The notes: generated from the sequence alone by a model not told the origin. A DNA stretch of 64,000 nucleotides from Gammaproteobacteria bacterium (GCA_024234975.1 JACKNH010000023.1:1-64000); one strand, 5' to 3'; numbered from the stretch's first letter, positions 28,240 to 37,357 are shown. Translations and numbers: made by a program.

Positions 28240-28761
28240 ATGAAGGAATTTACCAACTCACTCCCCGGCATGTCGCTGCCCACCGAAGCGAAGATGGCCT
28301 TCGCCTTCGCTGTCCGCCTGCATTTCACCCGTGTGCAGAACATACCTGATATGCCCAGCGGCGCGGGCCGTGGCGCTGTCTATGTTGACAGCGGAACCAT
28401 CGAGGGCCCGATGCTGAACGGGCGCGTGGTGCCCAACAGCGGGGGCGATTATGCGTTGTTCCGGCCGGATGATGTGCTGACGACCGACGCGCGATACATG
28501 CTTGAAGCCGATGACGGCACGTTGATCCTGCTGCACAACCGCGGCTACCTGTGGGGACGAACGCCGGACGTGATGCCACGCATCCGTGACTGGATTTTCA
28601 ACGGTGGACCGGAAGTGCCGCATTCCGAGTATTACCTGCGATCAAGTCCGACGTTTGAAGTGAGCAGCGGCAAGTACGACTGGTTGATGCGCTACATCTT
28701 CCTCGGCATCGGCGAACGCATGCAGGACGGCAACATCATCCGCTACTTCGCATTGTTGTAA
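28240..28761 (+). CDS. DUF3237 family protein
   Basis: 173 residues forming a predicted all-beta barrel. Typical DUF3237 stretches are ITRVQ-like FTRVQNIPDMP, GPMLNGRVVPNSGGDYALFRPDDVLTTDARYMLEADDGTLILLHNRGY, and HSEYYLRSSPTFEVSSGKYDWLMRYIFLGIGER. No signal peptide. DUF3237 proteins are often found beside aromatic or steroid catabolic genes but have no settled activity. The next gene starts 5 bp after its stop. Confidence 0.88.
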   Translation: MKEFTNSLPGMSLPTEAKMAFAFAVRLHFTRVQNIPDMPSGAGRGAVYVDSGTIEGPMLNGRVVPNSGGDYALFRPDDVLTTDARYMLEADDGTLILLHNRGYLWGRTPDVMPRIRDWIFNGGPEVPHSEYYLRSSPTFEVSSGKYDWLMRYIFLGIGERMQDGNIIRYFALL

Positions 28762-28765
28762 GCCG

Positions 28766-29179
28766 ATGGCAGGCGCCGACAGCAGCCTTGCTGACGCGCA
28801 CGTTGCGCGCATGCGGCTGGACAAGTGGCTGTGGGCGGCCCGCTTTTTCAAGACCCGGCCGCTGGCGCTGGAAGCCATCACTGGCGGCAAGGTGCATTTG
28901 AACGGCCAACGGGTGAAGCCATCTCATGCGGTGGCTGCCGGCGATGCGTTGTCGATCCAGAAAGGGCCGTACCAGTTCGATGTCACCGTGCGCGGTCTGA
29001 ATCAGCAGCGGCGACCCGCTGCCGAAGCGGCTCTTCTCTACGAAGAATCAGCGGCCAGTATCGAACGGCGCACACAGCTTGCCGAGCAGCGCCGACTTGA
29101 AGGGCAGGGGCAGGCAGCGCCGGCCAAGCGCCCGGACAAGCGCAGCCGCCGGCTGATACACAGGTTCAAACGCCAGTAA
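28766..29179 (+). CDS. hslR: Heat-shock protein 15 (S4-domain RNA-binding protein)
   Basis: 137 residues. The S4 domain occupies about 15-75 (MRLDKWLWAARFFKTRPLALEAITGGKVHLNGQRVKPSHAVAAGDALSI). A basic tail ends in KRPDKRSRRLIHRFKRQ. E. coli Hsp15 binds free 50S subunits carrying nascent chains and helps rescue stalled translation. The length agrees with that family. The 5 bp gap to the DUF3237 gene suggests co-transcription, though the functions look unrelated. Confidence 0.93.
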   Translation: MAGADSSLADAHVARMRLDKWLWAARFFKTRPLALEAITGGKVHLNGQRVKPSHAVAAGDALSIQKGPYQFDVTVRGLNQQRRPAAEAALLYEESAASIERRTQLAEQRRLEGQGQAAPAKRPDKRSRRLIHRFKRQ

Positions 29180-29294
29180 TCGGCGTCCAGCCCGCGCTTG
29201 ATGGCCGACATACCGCGGATGCGCAGCACGTTATAATGCTGCGCGACGGCATTCAAAGGCGACACTCGTCGCGGCGCATCAGAGATTGACCAAC

Positions 29295-31316
29295 ATGACA
29301 GATCAGAACGAATCCACCACAGCGCGGGCACTGGCTGCCGCGGGCGATGCCGAGTCGGCGCGTGACGTCGGCGCATTGGACGATGTTGCCAAAGCGGTCG
29401 ACCAGCGTCTGGGCAGCAGTCGCCGCAGCCTGGTCGAACGATTGATCTATGGTCCGGCGCCGTCAATCGATGAACTTGGCAGCGGTGGACGCCTCGCGCG
29501 TGAGGTCAAGCACGCGCAGCAGGCGGTGGTCGATGCCGCATTGGGCGCATTGGCGACCGGCGAAGCATTCATCGCCGATGGCAAGCTGTCGGCCACCTTG
29601 CGGTCAGCGGTCGCGGCGAACAAGGCTTATGGTTACACCGTGCCGGTGGATTTCGGTGGTGCTGGCAAACGCTATGCCGACCTTGCGGCAGTGGAGGAAA
29701 CGCTGGCGGCGAACGGGCTGGGACCGATGGCGGTCGAACTCTCCGGTCAGCTCACTATAGGCGCCGGATCGATCCTGGCCTACGGCAACGATATCCAGCA
29801 GAAAACCTATCTGCCGATGGTCGCCGAAGGCAAGTTGATGGCGTTCGGCCTCACCGAGGTGGGCGTGGGTGTCAACGCGAAAAAGATTCAGGCCTATGTC
29901 GAGGAAGACGCGGACGGCAACTACCGCCTGTTCGCCGATGGGCCGCGCAACAAGTTGTGGATCACCAGTGCCGTGCATGGCGGTATCGTCGGCATCGCCG
30001 CACGGGAAGGTCGGGACAGCAAGCGCATCGGCTTGTATATCGCCCGTTTACCGGAACACGACGTGCAGCCCGATGGCGAGCACGACTACGAGTTCCGCTG
30101 CGAATCATCCGGCGTTGCGGCATTTCTCGCCAACTACAACTCGCGGCTGCATTTCCACAACTTCCCGATCCCGCGCGACAACCGCATTCCCGGTGACGGC
30201 GTGGAGGTCTTGTTCTACTGCCTGCGTATGGGGCGTTGCATGCTGGCGGCCATGTCGTCCGGTTACCAGCGCATGCTGGCGTGCGATGCCAGCTTCTATG
30301 CGATGCAGCGTATCGGCGTCGGTGGTCCGGTTATCCGCCACGAGATTCCGCGCCTGAATATCGGTCGCATGCTGGGTGGCGCATTGATGGCCAAGGCGCT
30401 GTGTTACATGTCGTTGCAGCAGGACAGCGAAGGCGTCGATCTCGCCGGCTTGCGTGATATCACCAAGTCGGCCGCCGCAACCGCCGGCGTTGAATCGATG
30501 ATCGCCTGCGAGCATGTGCTGGGTGGCAGAACCTTCCATCGCGGGTCGCGCGTCAACGAAGCGCGGGTCAATCTGCACCTGTTCGGCGTGGTGGAAGGCG
30601 AGGATGATTTGATCCTGATGGGCATGACACGCGATGTCACCCAGCGTTTTGTCGACACCTACCTCGCTTCACTGCTGGAAGCGATACAGGCCGGCAACAT
30701 GGACGCCAACCAGCAGCCGTTGCCTCCCGAACAGCGCTTGTTGCGGCTCACGCCGGCAACCCTGGCAGGTCATCCGCTGCGCAGTGCCGCCATTTTGTCG
30801 CGCCTGCTGACGATGCCGGGCACCTGGCGGCTGGGCGGCTGGATCGTGCGCAATGCGGTGAGCGACCTTGTGAGGCTGCCGCTGCGATTGCTGCCGGCAG
30901 CAATGTTCGCGCGCTATCGGGCATTACCGGCGCCGTTACGTCCCCATGCCCGCTATGCGGAACGCAAACTGCGCATGATGCGCTGGTCGTATCTCGGCTT
31001 GAGCATGGCCTTCCAGCTGGAGCTGACGCGTGCGCAGATTCCGCTGCAACGGTTTGGCAAATGTGTTGAGCTGCTGGTTTCCACGCTGGTGACCTGTCAC
31101 CACGCCGCCGGTGGCGATGCAAGCGAACACAATGTCGCACGCCTGCAGGCGCAGGTGCTGCGCGACAAGTACCGGGCGATACGCATGGTCTCGGGGCTGG
31201 CGGGAATGCAGGCCACGCGCGACGCGGTGGCGGCAGTGGCGTCCTCAGTGGAACAAGGGCAGTGCTCCTTGATCGAAGACATCAAACCGGAGCAGTTCGG
31301 CCATCCGTGGGCTTGA
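29295..31316 (+). CDS. Large acyl-CoA dehydrogenase family protein
   Basis: 673 residues. The N-terminal and middle acyl-CoA dehydrogenase domains are recognisable: YGYTVPVDFGGAGKRYADLAAVEE, AFGLTEVGVGVNAKKIQAYVEEDADGNYRLFADGPRNKLWITSA, and HNFPIPRDNRIPGDGVEVLFYCLRMGR. The C-terminal domain ERCEHVLGGR-like IACEHVLGGRTFHRGSRVNEARVNLHLFGVVEGEDDLILMGM follows. A further roughly 180-residue helical extension makes it longer than the classical 380-residue enzymes, closer to FadE-type sizes. It would oxidise acyl-CoA using FAD. ATG 29295 is chosen; a TTG lies nine bases upstream. Substrate unknown. Confidence 0.88.
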   Translation: MTDQNESTTARALAAAGDAESARDVGALDDVAKAVDQRLGSSRRSLVERLIYGPAPSIDELGSGGRLAREVKHAQQAVVDAALGALATGEAFIADGKLSATLRSAVAANKAYGYTVPVDFGGAGKRYADLAAVEETLAANGLGPMAVELSGQLTIGAGSILAYGNDIQQKTYLPMVAEGKLMAFGLTEVGVGVNAKKIQAYVEEDADGNYRLFADGPRNKLWITSAVHGGIVGIAAREGRDSKRIGLYIARLPEHDVQPDGEHDYEFRCESSGVAAFLANYNSRLHFHNFPIPRDNRIPGDGVEVLFYCLRMGRCMLAAMSSGYQRMLACDASFYAMQRIGVGGPVIRHEIPRLNIGRMLGGALMAKALCYMSLQQDSEGVDLAGLRDITKSAAATAGVESMIACEHVLGGRTFHRGSRVNEARVNLHLFGVVEGEDDLILMGMTRDVTQRFVDTYLASLLEAIQAGNMDANQQPLPPEQRLLRLTPATLAGHPLRSAAILSRLLTMPGTWRLGGWIVRNAVSDLVRLPLRLLPAAMFARYRALPAPLRPHARYAERKLRMMRWSYLGLSMAFQLELTRAQIPLQRFGKCVELLVSTLVTCHHAAGGDASEHNVARLQAQVLRDKYRAIRMVSGLAGMQATRDAVAAVASSVEQGQCSLIEDIKPEQFGHPWA

Positions 31317-31370
31317 GCCGGTCGTCGCCAACAATATATTGAACGCATCGAAGTACTTCGGGGGGAAGTG

Positions 31371-33218
31371 ATGTCCATGGATGCTCGCCGTATTGCACCA
31401 CTGTTGGTACTCGCGTTGGCCTCGTTCAGTTGTCTGGCACAGGAAGCATTGGATGGCGCCGGCATCTATGGCACCTATTGTGCCGCCTGCCACTCGCAAC
31501 CTCCTGATGACAAGACACCCGCACGTGCCGCGCTTGAGCGGATGACGCCGTCCGCGATCGTCGCGGCAATGCGGGAGGGCGCGATGCGCGTGCAAGGCAG
31601 TGCGTTGAGTGAGTTCCAGCAGGTCGCGGTCGCCGAATATCTCAGCGGCGCGAAACTTTCCACTGCCGGTGATATCACTCAGGGCCGCTGCGAACGCGCG
31701 CCGGGTAAGGTCGATGTTTCGACAGTCGGAGCCTGGCAAGGGTGGGGCGGTGACATGCGCAATGCCCGTTCTGTAGCCGATAGCGAAATTTCGGCGGCCA
31801 ACATTTCATCGTTGACGCTGGCGTACGCCTACGGTCTGCCCGACGCGACCCAGATGCGTTCACAACCGGCAGTGTTCGGCAACCGCATGTTCTTCGGCAG
31901 TCAGTCCGGTCGCGTGTTCGCAGTGGATGCCTACACAGGGTGTACGTACTGGAACTTCAAAGCTGCGAACGGCGTGCGTACGGCAATTTCGCTGGGAACC
32001 ATCGACCACGGTCCGCATGCCGGCGCGACCGCGCTCTATTTCTCGGACACCAAGGCCACTGCGTATGCGGTTGACAGTGAAACCGGTGCATTGCTGTGGT
32101 CGCGCAAGGTGGATGAGCATCCCGCGGCACTGGGTACCGGCGCACCGACGCTGCACGACGGCGTGTTATACGTGCCGGTCTCCGGCTTGTCCGAGGAAGC
32201 CGCGGCGACCACGCCTCAGTACGAATGCTGCACGTTCCGCGGCAGTGTCAGTGCGCTGGATGCCGCGACCGGCGAAGTTATCTGGAAGTATTTCACCGTG
32301 CCGGAATCCAGACTGCTCGGCCATACGGCCGACGGACGACCGCAATACGGCCCCGCGGGTGGTGGCGTGTGGAGTGCGCCGACCATCGACGCAAGGCGCG
32401 GCCTGCTTTACCTGACAACGGGCAACGCCTACGCAACACCGGCGGTACCCACCAGCAACGCCGTGGTGGCGCTGGATTTCAAAACCGGGCAGCAGGTCTG
32501 GGTCAACCAGTTACTGCCAGGCGATATCTGGGTGTACGGCTGCGATCCTGTCACCGGTGGTGGTGATCCCGACGCGGCATCCAGGCCCAATTGCCCGGAG
32601 AACCTCGGCCCCGATTTCGATTTCTCGGCCTCGGCGTTGCTGACCACACGTGCCGACGGCAAGGAAGTCATTGTTGTCACGCAGAAGTCGGGCGTCGGCT
32701 ACGCGCTGGATCCGGATGCCGGGGGGCGCGAGTTGTGGCGCTACCGCTGGGGCGTCGGCAGCGCGGCCGGGGGTGTCTGGGGGGCGGCCGCCGATGACCG
32801 GAATGCCTATTTCGCTGTGGCGGACAATTTTTCCGGTAAGGGCGGTGGATTGCATGCCGTGGATTTGCTCACCGGTGAGCGCCGTTGGTTCACGCCACCG
32901 CAGCCGATGTTGTGTGGGGATCAACCCGCATGCGCGCCTATACAGTCATCAGCGGTCACTGTCGTGGGCGACGTTGTCTTTTCCGGCTCAGGCGATGGTG
33001 GCATGCGGGCGTATTCGACGGCCACCGGCGAAGTCCTCTGGCGCTTTGACACCAATCAGCCCTTCGAAGCCGTCAATGGCGTACAGGCCAGTGGTGGCTC
33101 GATTGATGGACCGGGTCAGGTGGTGGCGAACGGCATGCTGTACGTGATGTCGGGCAACGGCGGACCGTTCGGACGCCCCGGCAACGTGCTGCTGGCGTTC
33201 AAACCCGGCGCACGGTAG
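31371..33218 (+). CDS. Periplasmic quinohaemoprotein dehydrogenase (polyvinyl-alcohol-dehydrogenase-like)
   Basis: 615 residues from ATG 31371 (GGGGGAAG upstream). A signal peptide ends near CLAQ. A single haem c site CAACH is at residues 37-41, within an about 90-residue cytochrome domain. An eight-bladed PQQ-type propeller follows, with blade motifs such as GRVFAVDAYTGCTYW, TAYAVDSETGALLWS, SVSALDAATGEVIWKY and GGLHAVDLLTGERRW. An adjacent Cys pair in YECCTF may be the vicinal disulphide of quinoproteins. The order haem-then-propeller is that of PVA dehydrogenases (EC 1.1.2.6), not of methanol-type enzymes. It would oxidise alcohols in the periplasm; the substrate is uncertain. Confidence 0.85.
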   Translation: MSMDARRIAPLLVLALASFSCLAQEALDGAGIYGTYCAACHSQPPDDKTPARAALERMTPSAIVAAMREGAMRVQGSALSEFQQVAVAEYLSGAKLSTAGDITQGRCERAPGKVDVSTVGAWQGWGGDMRNARSVADSEISAANISSLTLAYAYGLPDATQMRSQPAVFGNRMFFGSQSGRVFAVDAYTGCTYWNFKAANGVRTAISLGTIDHGPHAGATALYFSDTKATAYAVDSETGALLWSRKVDEHPAALGTGAPTLHDGVLYVPVSGLSEEAAATTPQYECCTFRGSVSALDAATGEVIWKYFTVPESRLLGHTADGRPQYGPAGGGVWSAPTIDARRGLLYLTTGNAYATPAVPTSNAVVALDFKTGQQVWVNQLLPGDIWVYGCDPVTGGGDPDAASRPNCPENLGPDFDFSASALLTTRADGKEVIVVTQKSGVGYALDPDAGGRELWRYRWGVGSAAGGVWGAAADDRNAYFAVADNFSGKGGGLHAVDLLTGERRWFTPPQPMLCGDQPACAPIQSSAVTVVGDVVFSGSGDGGMRAYSTATGEVLWRFDTNQPFEAVNGVQASGGSIDGPGQVVANGMLYVMSGNGGPFGRPGNVLLAFKPGAR

Positions 33219-33235
33219 CCGGGTCTGGAAAACGG

Positions 33236-34075
33236 TTACTCCAGTACCGTTGTGCGACGCATGTCGCGTCGCAGCGTGCGATCATCGAATTCCGTGGCGC
33301 GATGCATGGTGCAGCGGTTGTCCCAGATGATGAGGTCGCCCGGCTGGCGCCACTGCGCTTCGTAGACGAACTGATCCTGGGTGGCGAAGTCCATCAGCTC
33401 GCGGATCAACGCCAACCCCTTGTCTTTGGGCCAGCCGACGATATGTTCCGCATGCGCGGCAATATATAGGTGCTTGCGACCCGAACCCGGATGCGTCTGC
33501 ACCAGGCGGTGACGCGCCGGCGGTTTGGCGGCTATTTCCTCTTCGGTGGGCGGCGGGAAACCCGCCAGCATCCGCGAGTGCCACAGCCAGTGTTCGACCA
33601 CGAGATCCTCGATTTCGAGCTTGCGCTCGTCGGGAAGCGCATCGTACGCCGCGCGCATGTCAGCGAACCAGGTGTCGCCACCGACCGGCGGCAATTCATG
33701 CGCCAACAACAACGAATACGACGCGCGATGCGGATTGAACGACGAATCCGTGTGCCAGAGTGCGTTGCCCTTGTTGTACAGTTGGCGGCGTTCATCCTGC
33801 AGAATGCTGCCGTCGCGTCCGAGATTGCCGGCATCAAATAACTCGGGATAGCGCAGGCGGCGCAGGCTGAAGAACGGTGCGAGTTCCAGTTCACCCAGCT
33901 GCCGGCTCAATGCGATATGGGTTTCGTCAGTCAAGCCGGTATTGCGGAAAATGAGGATGCCGTACTGGTCCATTGCGTCGATCAATGCGCGCAGCCGCGC
34001 ATCACCCAATGGGCGGGTGAGATCAAAGTCCGAGACTTCGCCGACGAAATGTGGATGGAGTTGTCTGATGTTCAT
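33236..34075 (-). CDS. TauD/TfdA-family Fe(II)/2-oxoglutarate dioxygenase
   Basis: 279 residues. The facial triad is visible: His108 and Asp110 in LWHTDSSF, and His258 in CTMHRATEF. The 2-oxoglutarate-binding Arg is in DMRRTTVLE (about 273). The overall fit is to TfdA-type enzymes, which open ether or sulfonate bonds by hydroxylation. Start ATG 34075. It diverges from the VCBS protein gene with 139 bp between. The substrate cannot be inferred, but the surrounding genes for aromatic and alcohol oxidation suggest xenobiotic or plant-phenolic breakdown. Confidence 0.93.
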   Translation of the reverse strand: MNIRQLHPHFVGEVSDFDLTRPLGDARLRALIDAMDQYGILIFRNTGLTDETHIALSRQLGELELAPFFSLRRLRYPELFDAGNLGRDGSILQDERRQLYNKGNALWHTDSSFNPHRASYSLLLAHELPPVGGDTWFADMRAAYDALPDERKLEIEDLVVEHWLWHSRMLAGFPPPTEEEIAAKPPARHRLVQTHPGSGRKHLYIAAHAEHIVGWPKDKGLALIRELMDFATQDQFVYEAQWRQPGDLIIWDNRCTMHRATEFDDRTLRRDMRRTTVLE

Positions 34076-34161
34076 GCTGGAATTCCAACGCTGGGCGGGC
34101 GGGCGTCAACCGTCAGGTCAGGGGTGTAAATTCTGGAAGCGCATATGCTCCCGTATGCTGT

Positions 34162-34177
34162 GGATTTGTGCAAATCC
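34162..34177. promoter_or_regulatory. Palindrome in the dioxygenase/VCBS divergent region
   Basis: GGATTTG-TG-CAAATCC, perfect 7-bp arms. It lies 38 bp before ATG 34215 and 86 bp from ATG 34075, a fitting place for an operator; no regulator is encoded next to it. Confidence 0.35.
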
Positions 34178-34214
34178 CTGGCGTGAAAATCTGCCACGAA
34201 AGAGGGTGTTGAAC

Positions 34215-35690
34215 ATGGTGGTATGTATTCCAGGATTCACCGGCCAGGGTAGTCGACGTTGCAATTTGCCGGCCTTGCTTTCGCTCGTCGGCATCGGCAT
34301 GTTCTGGCTGCCTGGGTCGACCATCGCCCAGACCACCGAGGTTGTGGCCGGGCGCTATACCGATGCACGGGCGGCAGATCACAGCTTCATCCGTTGGCGC
34401 GAACACCTCATCGATGACGAAGCGTCCAGTGGCATCGCCTTGCGTGGCAGCGATGGCGCGGTGATGGCCGACATCGACGGTGATGGTTACCTGGATATCG
34501 TTTCCGTCCACGAATCTGACGATCAATACGACGGTGTACCGGAAGGCCATATCCGTATCGCGTTCGGCAGCGCCGATCCGGATCGCTTCGAATCGGTGAC
34601 CCTGGCCGATGGACCGGAAGCCGGCGCCGCGGAGGATGCCGCCATTGCCGACGTCAATGGTGATGGCTGGCCGGACATCGTCGCCGCGTGCGAACTTGCG
34701 CACCTCATCTACTTCCAGAATCCGGGCAACGACATCAGGCATGGGCGTTGGCAACGGGTCATACCCGGCGTCGCGAGCAATCGCGGTTCATTCATCCGCG
34801 TATTTCTGGCCGATTTGAATGGCGACAACCGGCCCGAGGTCGTCACCGCCAATAAAGGTGCGCAGGATCCGACCAAGGCCGCCCAGGAGCCCAAGGAGAT
34901 TTCGTTCTTCAGCATTGAGGGTGATGCGCTGGATGAGAAATCATGGCACGAGCACGTGCTGACCCGCGTGCCGTGGCCTATCAATGCGCAGACCATCGAT
35001 CTCGATAGCGATGGTGATATCGATGTCGTCGGCGGCAGCGTTGCCCAGGGCCGCATGATGTGGTTCGAGAATCTTGGCGGTTTTGATTTTGTCGAGCATT
35101 CGATCACGCCGACGGCTGACACCGAGCTCAAGGAGCAGGTCAATGGCTTCAACAACGACGTCATCGATCTCAACGGCGATGGTCGCCTGGACATCGTCAC
35201 CTTCGATACGAAGCGTCTGCTGGGCGTGCATCTGATCTGGCTGGAACAGCCAGCGACGGCCGATGCGCCATGGCGTTACCACCGCATCGGCGACTACGCG
35301 CCCGATTCGCTGGTTGGTCTGGCGGTGGCTGATATCGATGGTGATGGCGACTCGGACGTAATGACCGGCGGATACAGCCTGGGCAACCGTGGCGCCGACG
35401 GTAAGGCGACCATCGACAACGCGCTCGGCAGGCTGGCGTGGTTTGAAAACAGTGATGGCCAGGCCGGGCAGTGGGTACGCCACGACTTCTCAAGGCGCGA
35501 GCGCGCGATGTATGACAAGTTTCTGCCGGTGGACATGGACCACGACGGTGATATCGATTTCATCACCACCCGCGGCAACAGCGGCAGTTATGACGGCGTG
35601 TTATGGCTGGAGCAGGTACGTGACGTGGAACCGGGAACGGTCTTCATGCCGGCGCGGGAATACGACAGCCCGGAGTTTGCGCTGCCCTGA
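34215..35690 (+). CDS. Secreted VCBS/FG-GAP repeat protein
   Basis: 491 residues from ATG 34215 (GAGGG upstream). A signal sequence lies at about 15-38. The body is a repeat propeller with seven calcium-loop motifs: DIDGDGYLDIV, DVNGDGWPDIV, DLNGDNRPEVV, DLDSDGDIDVV, DLNGDGRLDIV, DIDGDGDSDVM and DMDHDGDIDFI. Each is spaced by about 60 residues, with WFEN-type strands between. This is an integrin-alpha-like FG-GAP propeller. Such exported proteins bind surfaces or ligands; enzymatic activity is not implied. The frame extends upstream into the dioxygenase promoter region and was trimmed. Confidence 0.88.
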   Translation: MVVCIPGFTGQGSRRCNLPALLSLVGIGMFWLPGSTIAQTTEVVAGRYTDARAADHSFIRWREHLIDDEASSGIALRGSDGAVMADIDGDGYLDIVSVHESDDQYDGVPEGHIRIAFGSADPDRFESVTLADGPEAGAAEDAAIADVNGDGWPDIVAACELAHLIYFQNPGNDIRHGRWQRVIPGVASNRGSFIRVFLADLNGDNRPEVVTANKGAQDPTKAAQEPKEISFFSIEGDALDEKSWHEHVLTRVPWPINAQTIDLDSDGDIDVVGGSVAQGRMMWFENLGGFDFVEHSITPTADTELKEQVNGFNNDVIDLNGDGRLDIVTFDTKRLLGVHLIWLEQPATADAPWRYHRIGDYAPDSLVGLAVADIDGDGDSDVMTGGYSLGNRGADGKATIDNALGRLAWFENSDGQAGQWVRHDFSRRERAMYDKFLPVDMDHDGDIDFITTRGNSGSYDGVLWLEQVRDVEPGTVFMPAREYDSPEFALP

Positions 35691-35757
35691 AGCCGTGGGC
35701 GTGCGGATACATTGAAACACCTGGACGGCGGCAGCGCCGTCCAGGTAGCAAAGCAGA

Positions 35758-36588
35758 TTACGAATTGCGAGTTTTATCGTAGGTGCCAAGGCCCGGCTTG
35801 AAGGTCTTGTCGTCGATGAACTGCTTGATGCCTTCCTTGCGGCCCTGGGTCTTGTCATGGAAGTTGGCCGCTTCCTGCGCACGCACGAGATAGTCCTCGG
35901 CATTGTCGTAAGTCATTTCGTTGACCCGGCGCACGCCGTCTTTCGCCGCCTTCAGAATCACCCAGTTCTTTTCCAGCAAGGTGTTTGCCAGCTGCGTGAC
36001 GCGTGTTTCAAGCTGATCCGCGGGCACCGATTCGTTCACCAACCGCAAACGAGCCGCCGTCTGGCCGTCCATCATTTCGCCGGTCAGCGTGTAGTACATC
36101 GCGTCGCGCATGCTGAGCAGGTCGGTGACCACCTTGGTCGCGCCGCCACCGGGCAGAATGCCCCAGTTGATTTCCGACAGACCGAACTTGGCGTCGTCCG
36201 CGCAGATGGCCAGATCGCAGGCATACAAAGGTGCGAAGCCACCGCCGAAACACCAGCCGTTGACCATGGCAATCGTGGTTTTCTGGAACCAGCGCAGGCG
36301 CCGCCACCAGCCGTAGGCTTCGCGCTGCGACTGCCGTATGCCGCGCAGGCCGAGTGCTTCGGTTTCACGGAAATACTCTTTCAAATCCATACCGGCTGAC
36401 CACGCGGTGCCTTCACCCTTCAACACCAGGACACCGACGTCGTCGCGATATTCCAGCTCATCCAGCACTTCCATCATGCACCGGTTGAGCGCGGGATTCA
36501 TGGCATTGCGCTTGTCCGGGCGGTTGAAACTGACCCAGGCGATTTCGTCCTGGACATGGCATTTGACGGGTTGGTTGTCGTCACTCAT
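35758..36588 (-). CDS. p-Hydroxycinnamoyl-CoA hydratase/lyase (feruloyl-CoA hydratase-lyase)
   Basis: 276 residues, the family length. It hydrates and cleaves feruloyl- or coumaroyl-CoA to vanillin or 4-hydroxybenzaldehyde plus acetyl-CoA. It matches the Pseudomonas enzyme closely as I recall it: FNRPDKRNAMNPALNR, WSAGMDLKEYF (Tyr72, counterpart of Tyr75), TIAMVNGWCFGGGF, CDLAICADDAKFGLSEINWGI (catalytic Glu139, counterpart of Glu143) and the tail KEGIKQFIDDKTFKPGL. The position of Ser123 is Ala119 here. ATG 36588 follows AAGGAA. The divergent MarR gene probably regulates it. No feruloyl-CoA synthetase or vanillin dehydrogenase gene is in the window. Confidence 0.93.
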   Translation of the reverse strand: MSDDNQPVKCHVQDEIAWVSFNRPDKRNAMNPALNRCMMEVLDELEYRDDVGVLVLKGEGTAWSAGMDLKEYFRETEALGLRGIRQSQREAYGWWRRLRWFQKTTIAMVNGWCFGGGFAPLYACDLAICADDAKFGLSEINWGILPGGGATKVVTDLLSMRDAMYYTLTGEMMDGQTAARLRLVNESVPADQLETRVTQLANTLLEKNWVILKAAKDGVRRVNEMTYDNAEDYLVRAQEAANFHDKTQGRKEGIKQFIDDKTFKPGLGTYDKTRNS

Positions 36589-36645
36589 CGGTGGTTCCTT
36601 CGGTTGATCGGTATGATTACAGCCTGATGCGGGCGTGATAATATA

Positions 36646-36660
36646 GTTATGATTCATAAC
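36646..36660. promoter_or_regulatory. MarR-type operator palindrome
   Basis: GTTATG-ATT-CATAAC, perfect 6-bp arms, in the 87-bp gap between the divergent hydratase-lyase and MarR genes, 16 bp before the chosen MarR start. MarR-family regulators of hydroxycinnamate genes bind similar short AT-rich palindromes, so autoregulation and control of the lyase are likely. Confidence 0.65.
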
Positions 36661-36675
36661 AATCAAGGGGTGATT

Positions 36676-37176
36676 GTGGCGACGAGACGAAAATCCACAG
36701 GCAAACCACCATTGGCGGGCACGGGAATCGATACCGGGCACCTGGAAGAACTGACCGGTTACTTGTTGCGGCGCGCAACCTCGCGCGTGATGGCGGATTT
36801 CGTACAAGTCGCCGCGAACCATGATTTGCGGCCTGTGCCGTTCTCGATTCTGCTGTTGGTGGAGAGCAACCCCGGCGTACGCCAGGGGCAGGTGGCCGAG
36901 GCGCTGGCCATCAAACCCGCGAACATGGTGCCGTTGGTCAACATGTTGGTGGAGCGCGGGCTGTTGCGGCGCCGCGTCGGAGTCGAAGACCGACGCTCAT
37001 TCGAATTGGCGCTGACGGCCGCGGGGCGTAATGTGCTGCAGCAATGCCATGCCGGCATCGCCGCCCATGAGCAGCGCCTGTTCTCAGTGCTTTCGGCGAC
37101 GGAGCGCGCCAGGCTCCACGACATGTTGCGGCGGGTCATCCAGTCCGCGGATAACGGCGACCAGCAAGACCTCTGA
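36676..37176 (+). CDS. MarR-family transcriptional regulator
   Basis: 166 residues. The winged helix (about 45-125) contains FSILLLVESNPGVRQGQVAEALAIKPANMVPLVNMLVERGLLRRRVGVEDRRSFELALTAAG, with the wing DRRS typical of MarR. GTG 36676, five bases after AAGGGG, is preferred over ATG 36649, which lies inside the operator palindrome and lacks a ribosome site. Divergent from the hydroxycinnamoyl-CoA lyase gene; such regulators usually release DNA on binding the CoA thioester (known for FerC/HcaR/CouR types). Confidence 0.9.
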   Translation: MATRRKSTGKPPLAGTGIDTGHLEELTGYLLRRATSRVMADFVQVAANHDLRPVPFSILLLVESNPGVRQGQVAEALAIKPANMVPLVNMLVERGLLRRRVGVEDRRSFELALTAAGRNVLQQCHAGIAAHEQRLFSVLSATERARLHDMLRRVIQSADNGDQQDL

Positions 37177-37357
37177 TTGCGAATCGGTAATCGGCGCCGT
37201 CCGGCCACGCGCGCGGGGCGCTGCGTTGCCATATCAACTGTTTTTGTCGTTCACCGACGTATACACTGCGGACAACGTCAGCCTGAGGGCTGACCTGAAT
37301 GCCATCAATCATGCCTGAAGACGCTGGTCAGACGATTCCTGACGGTCGGGAGAACAG

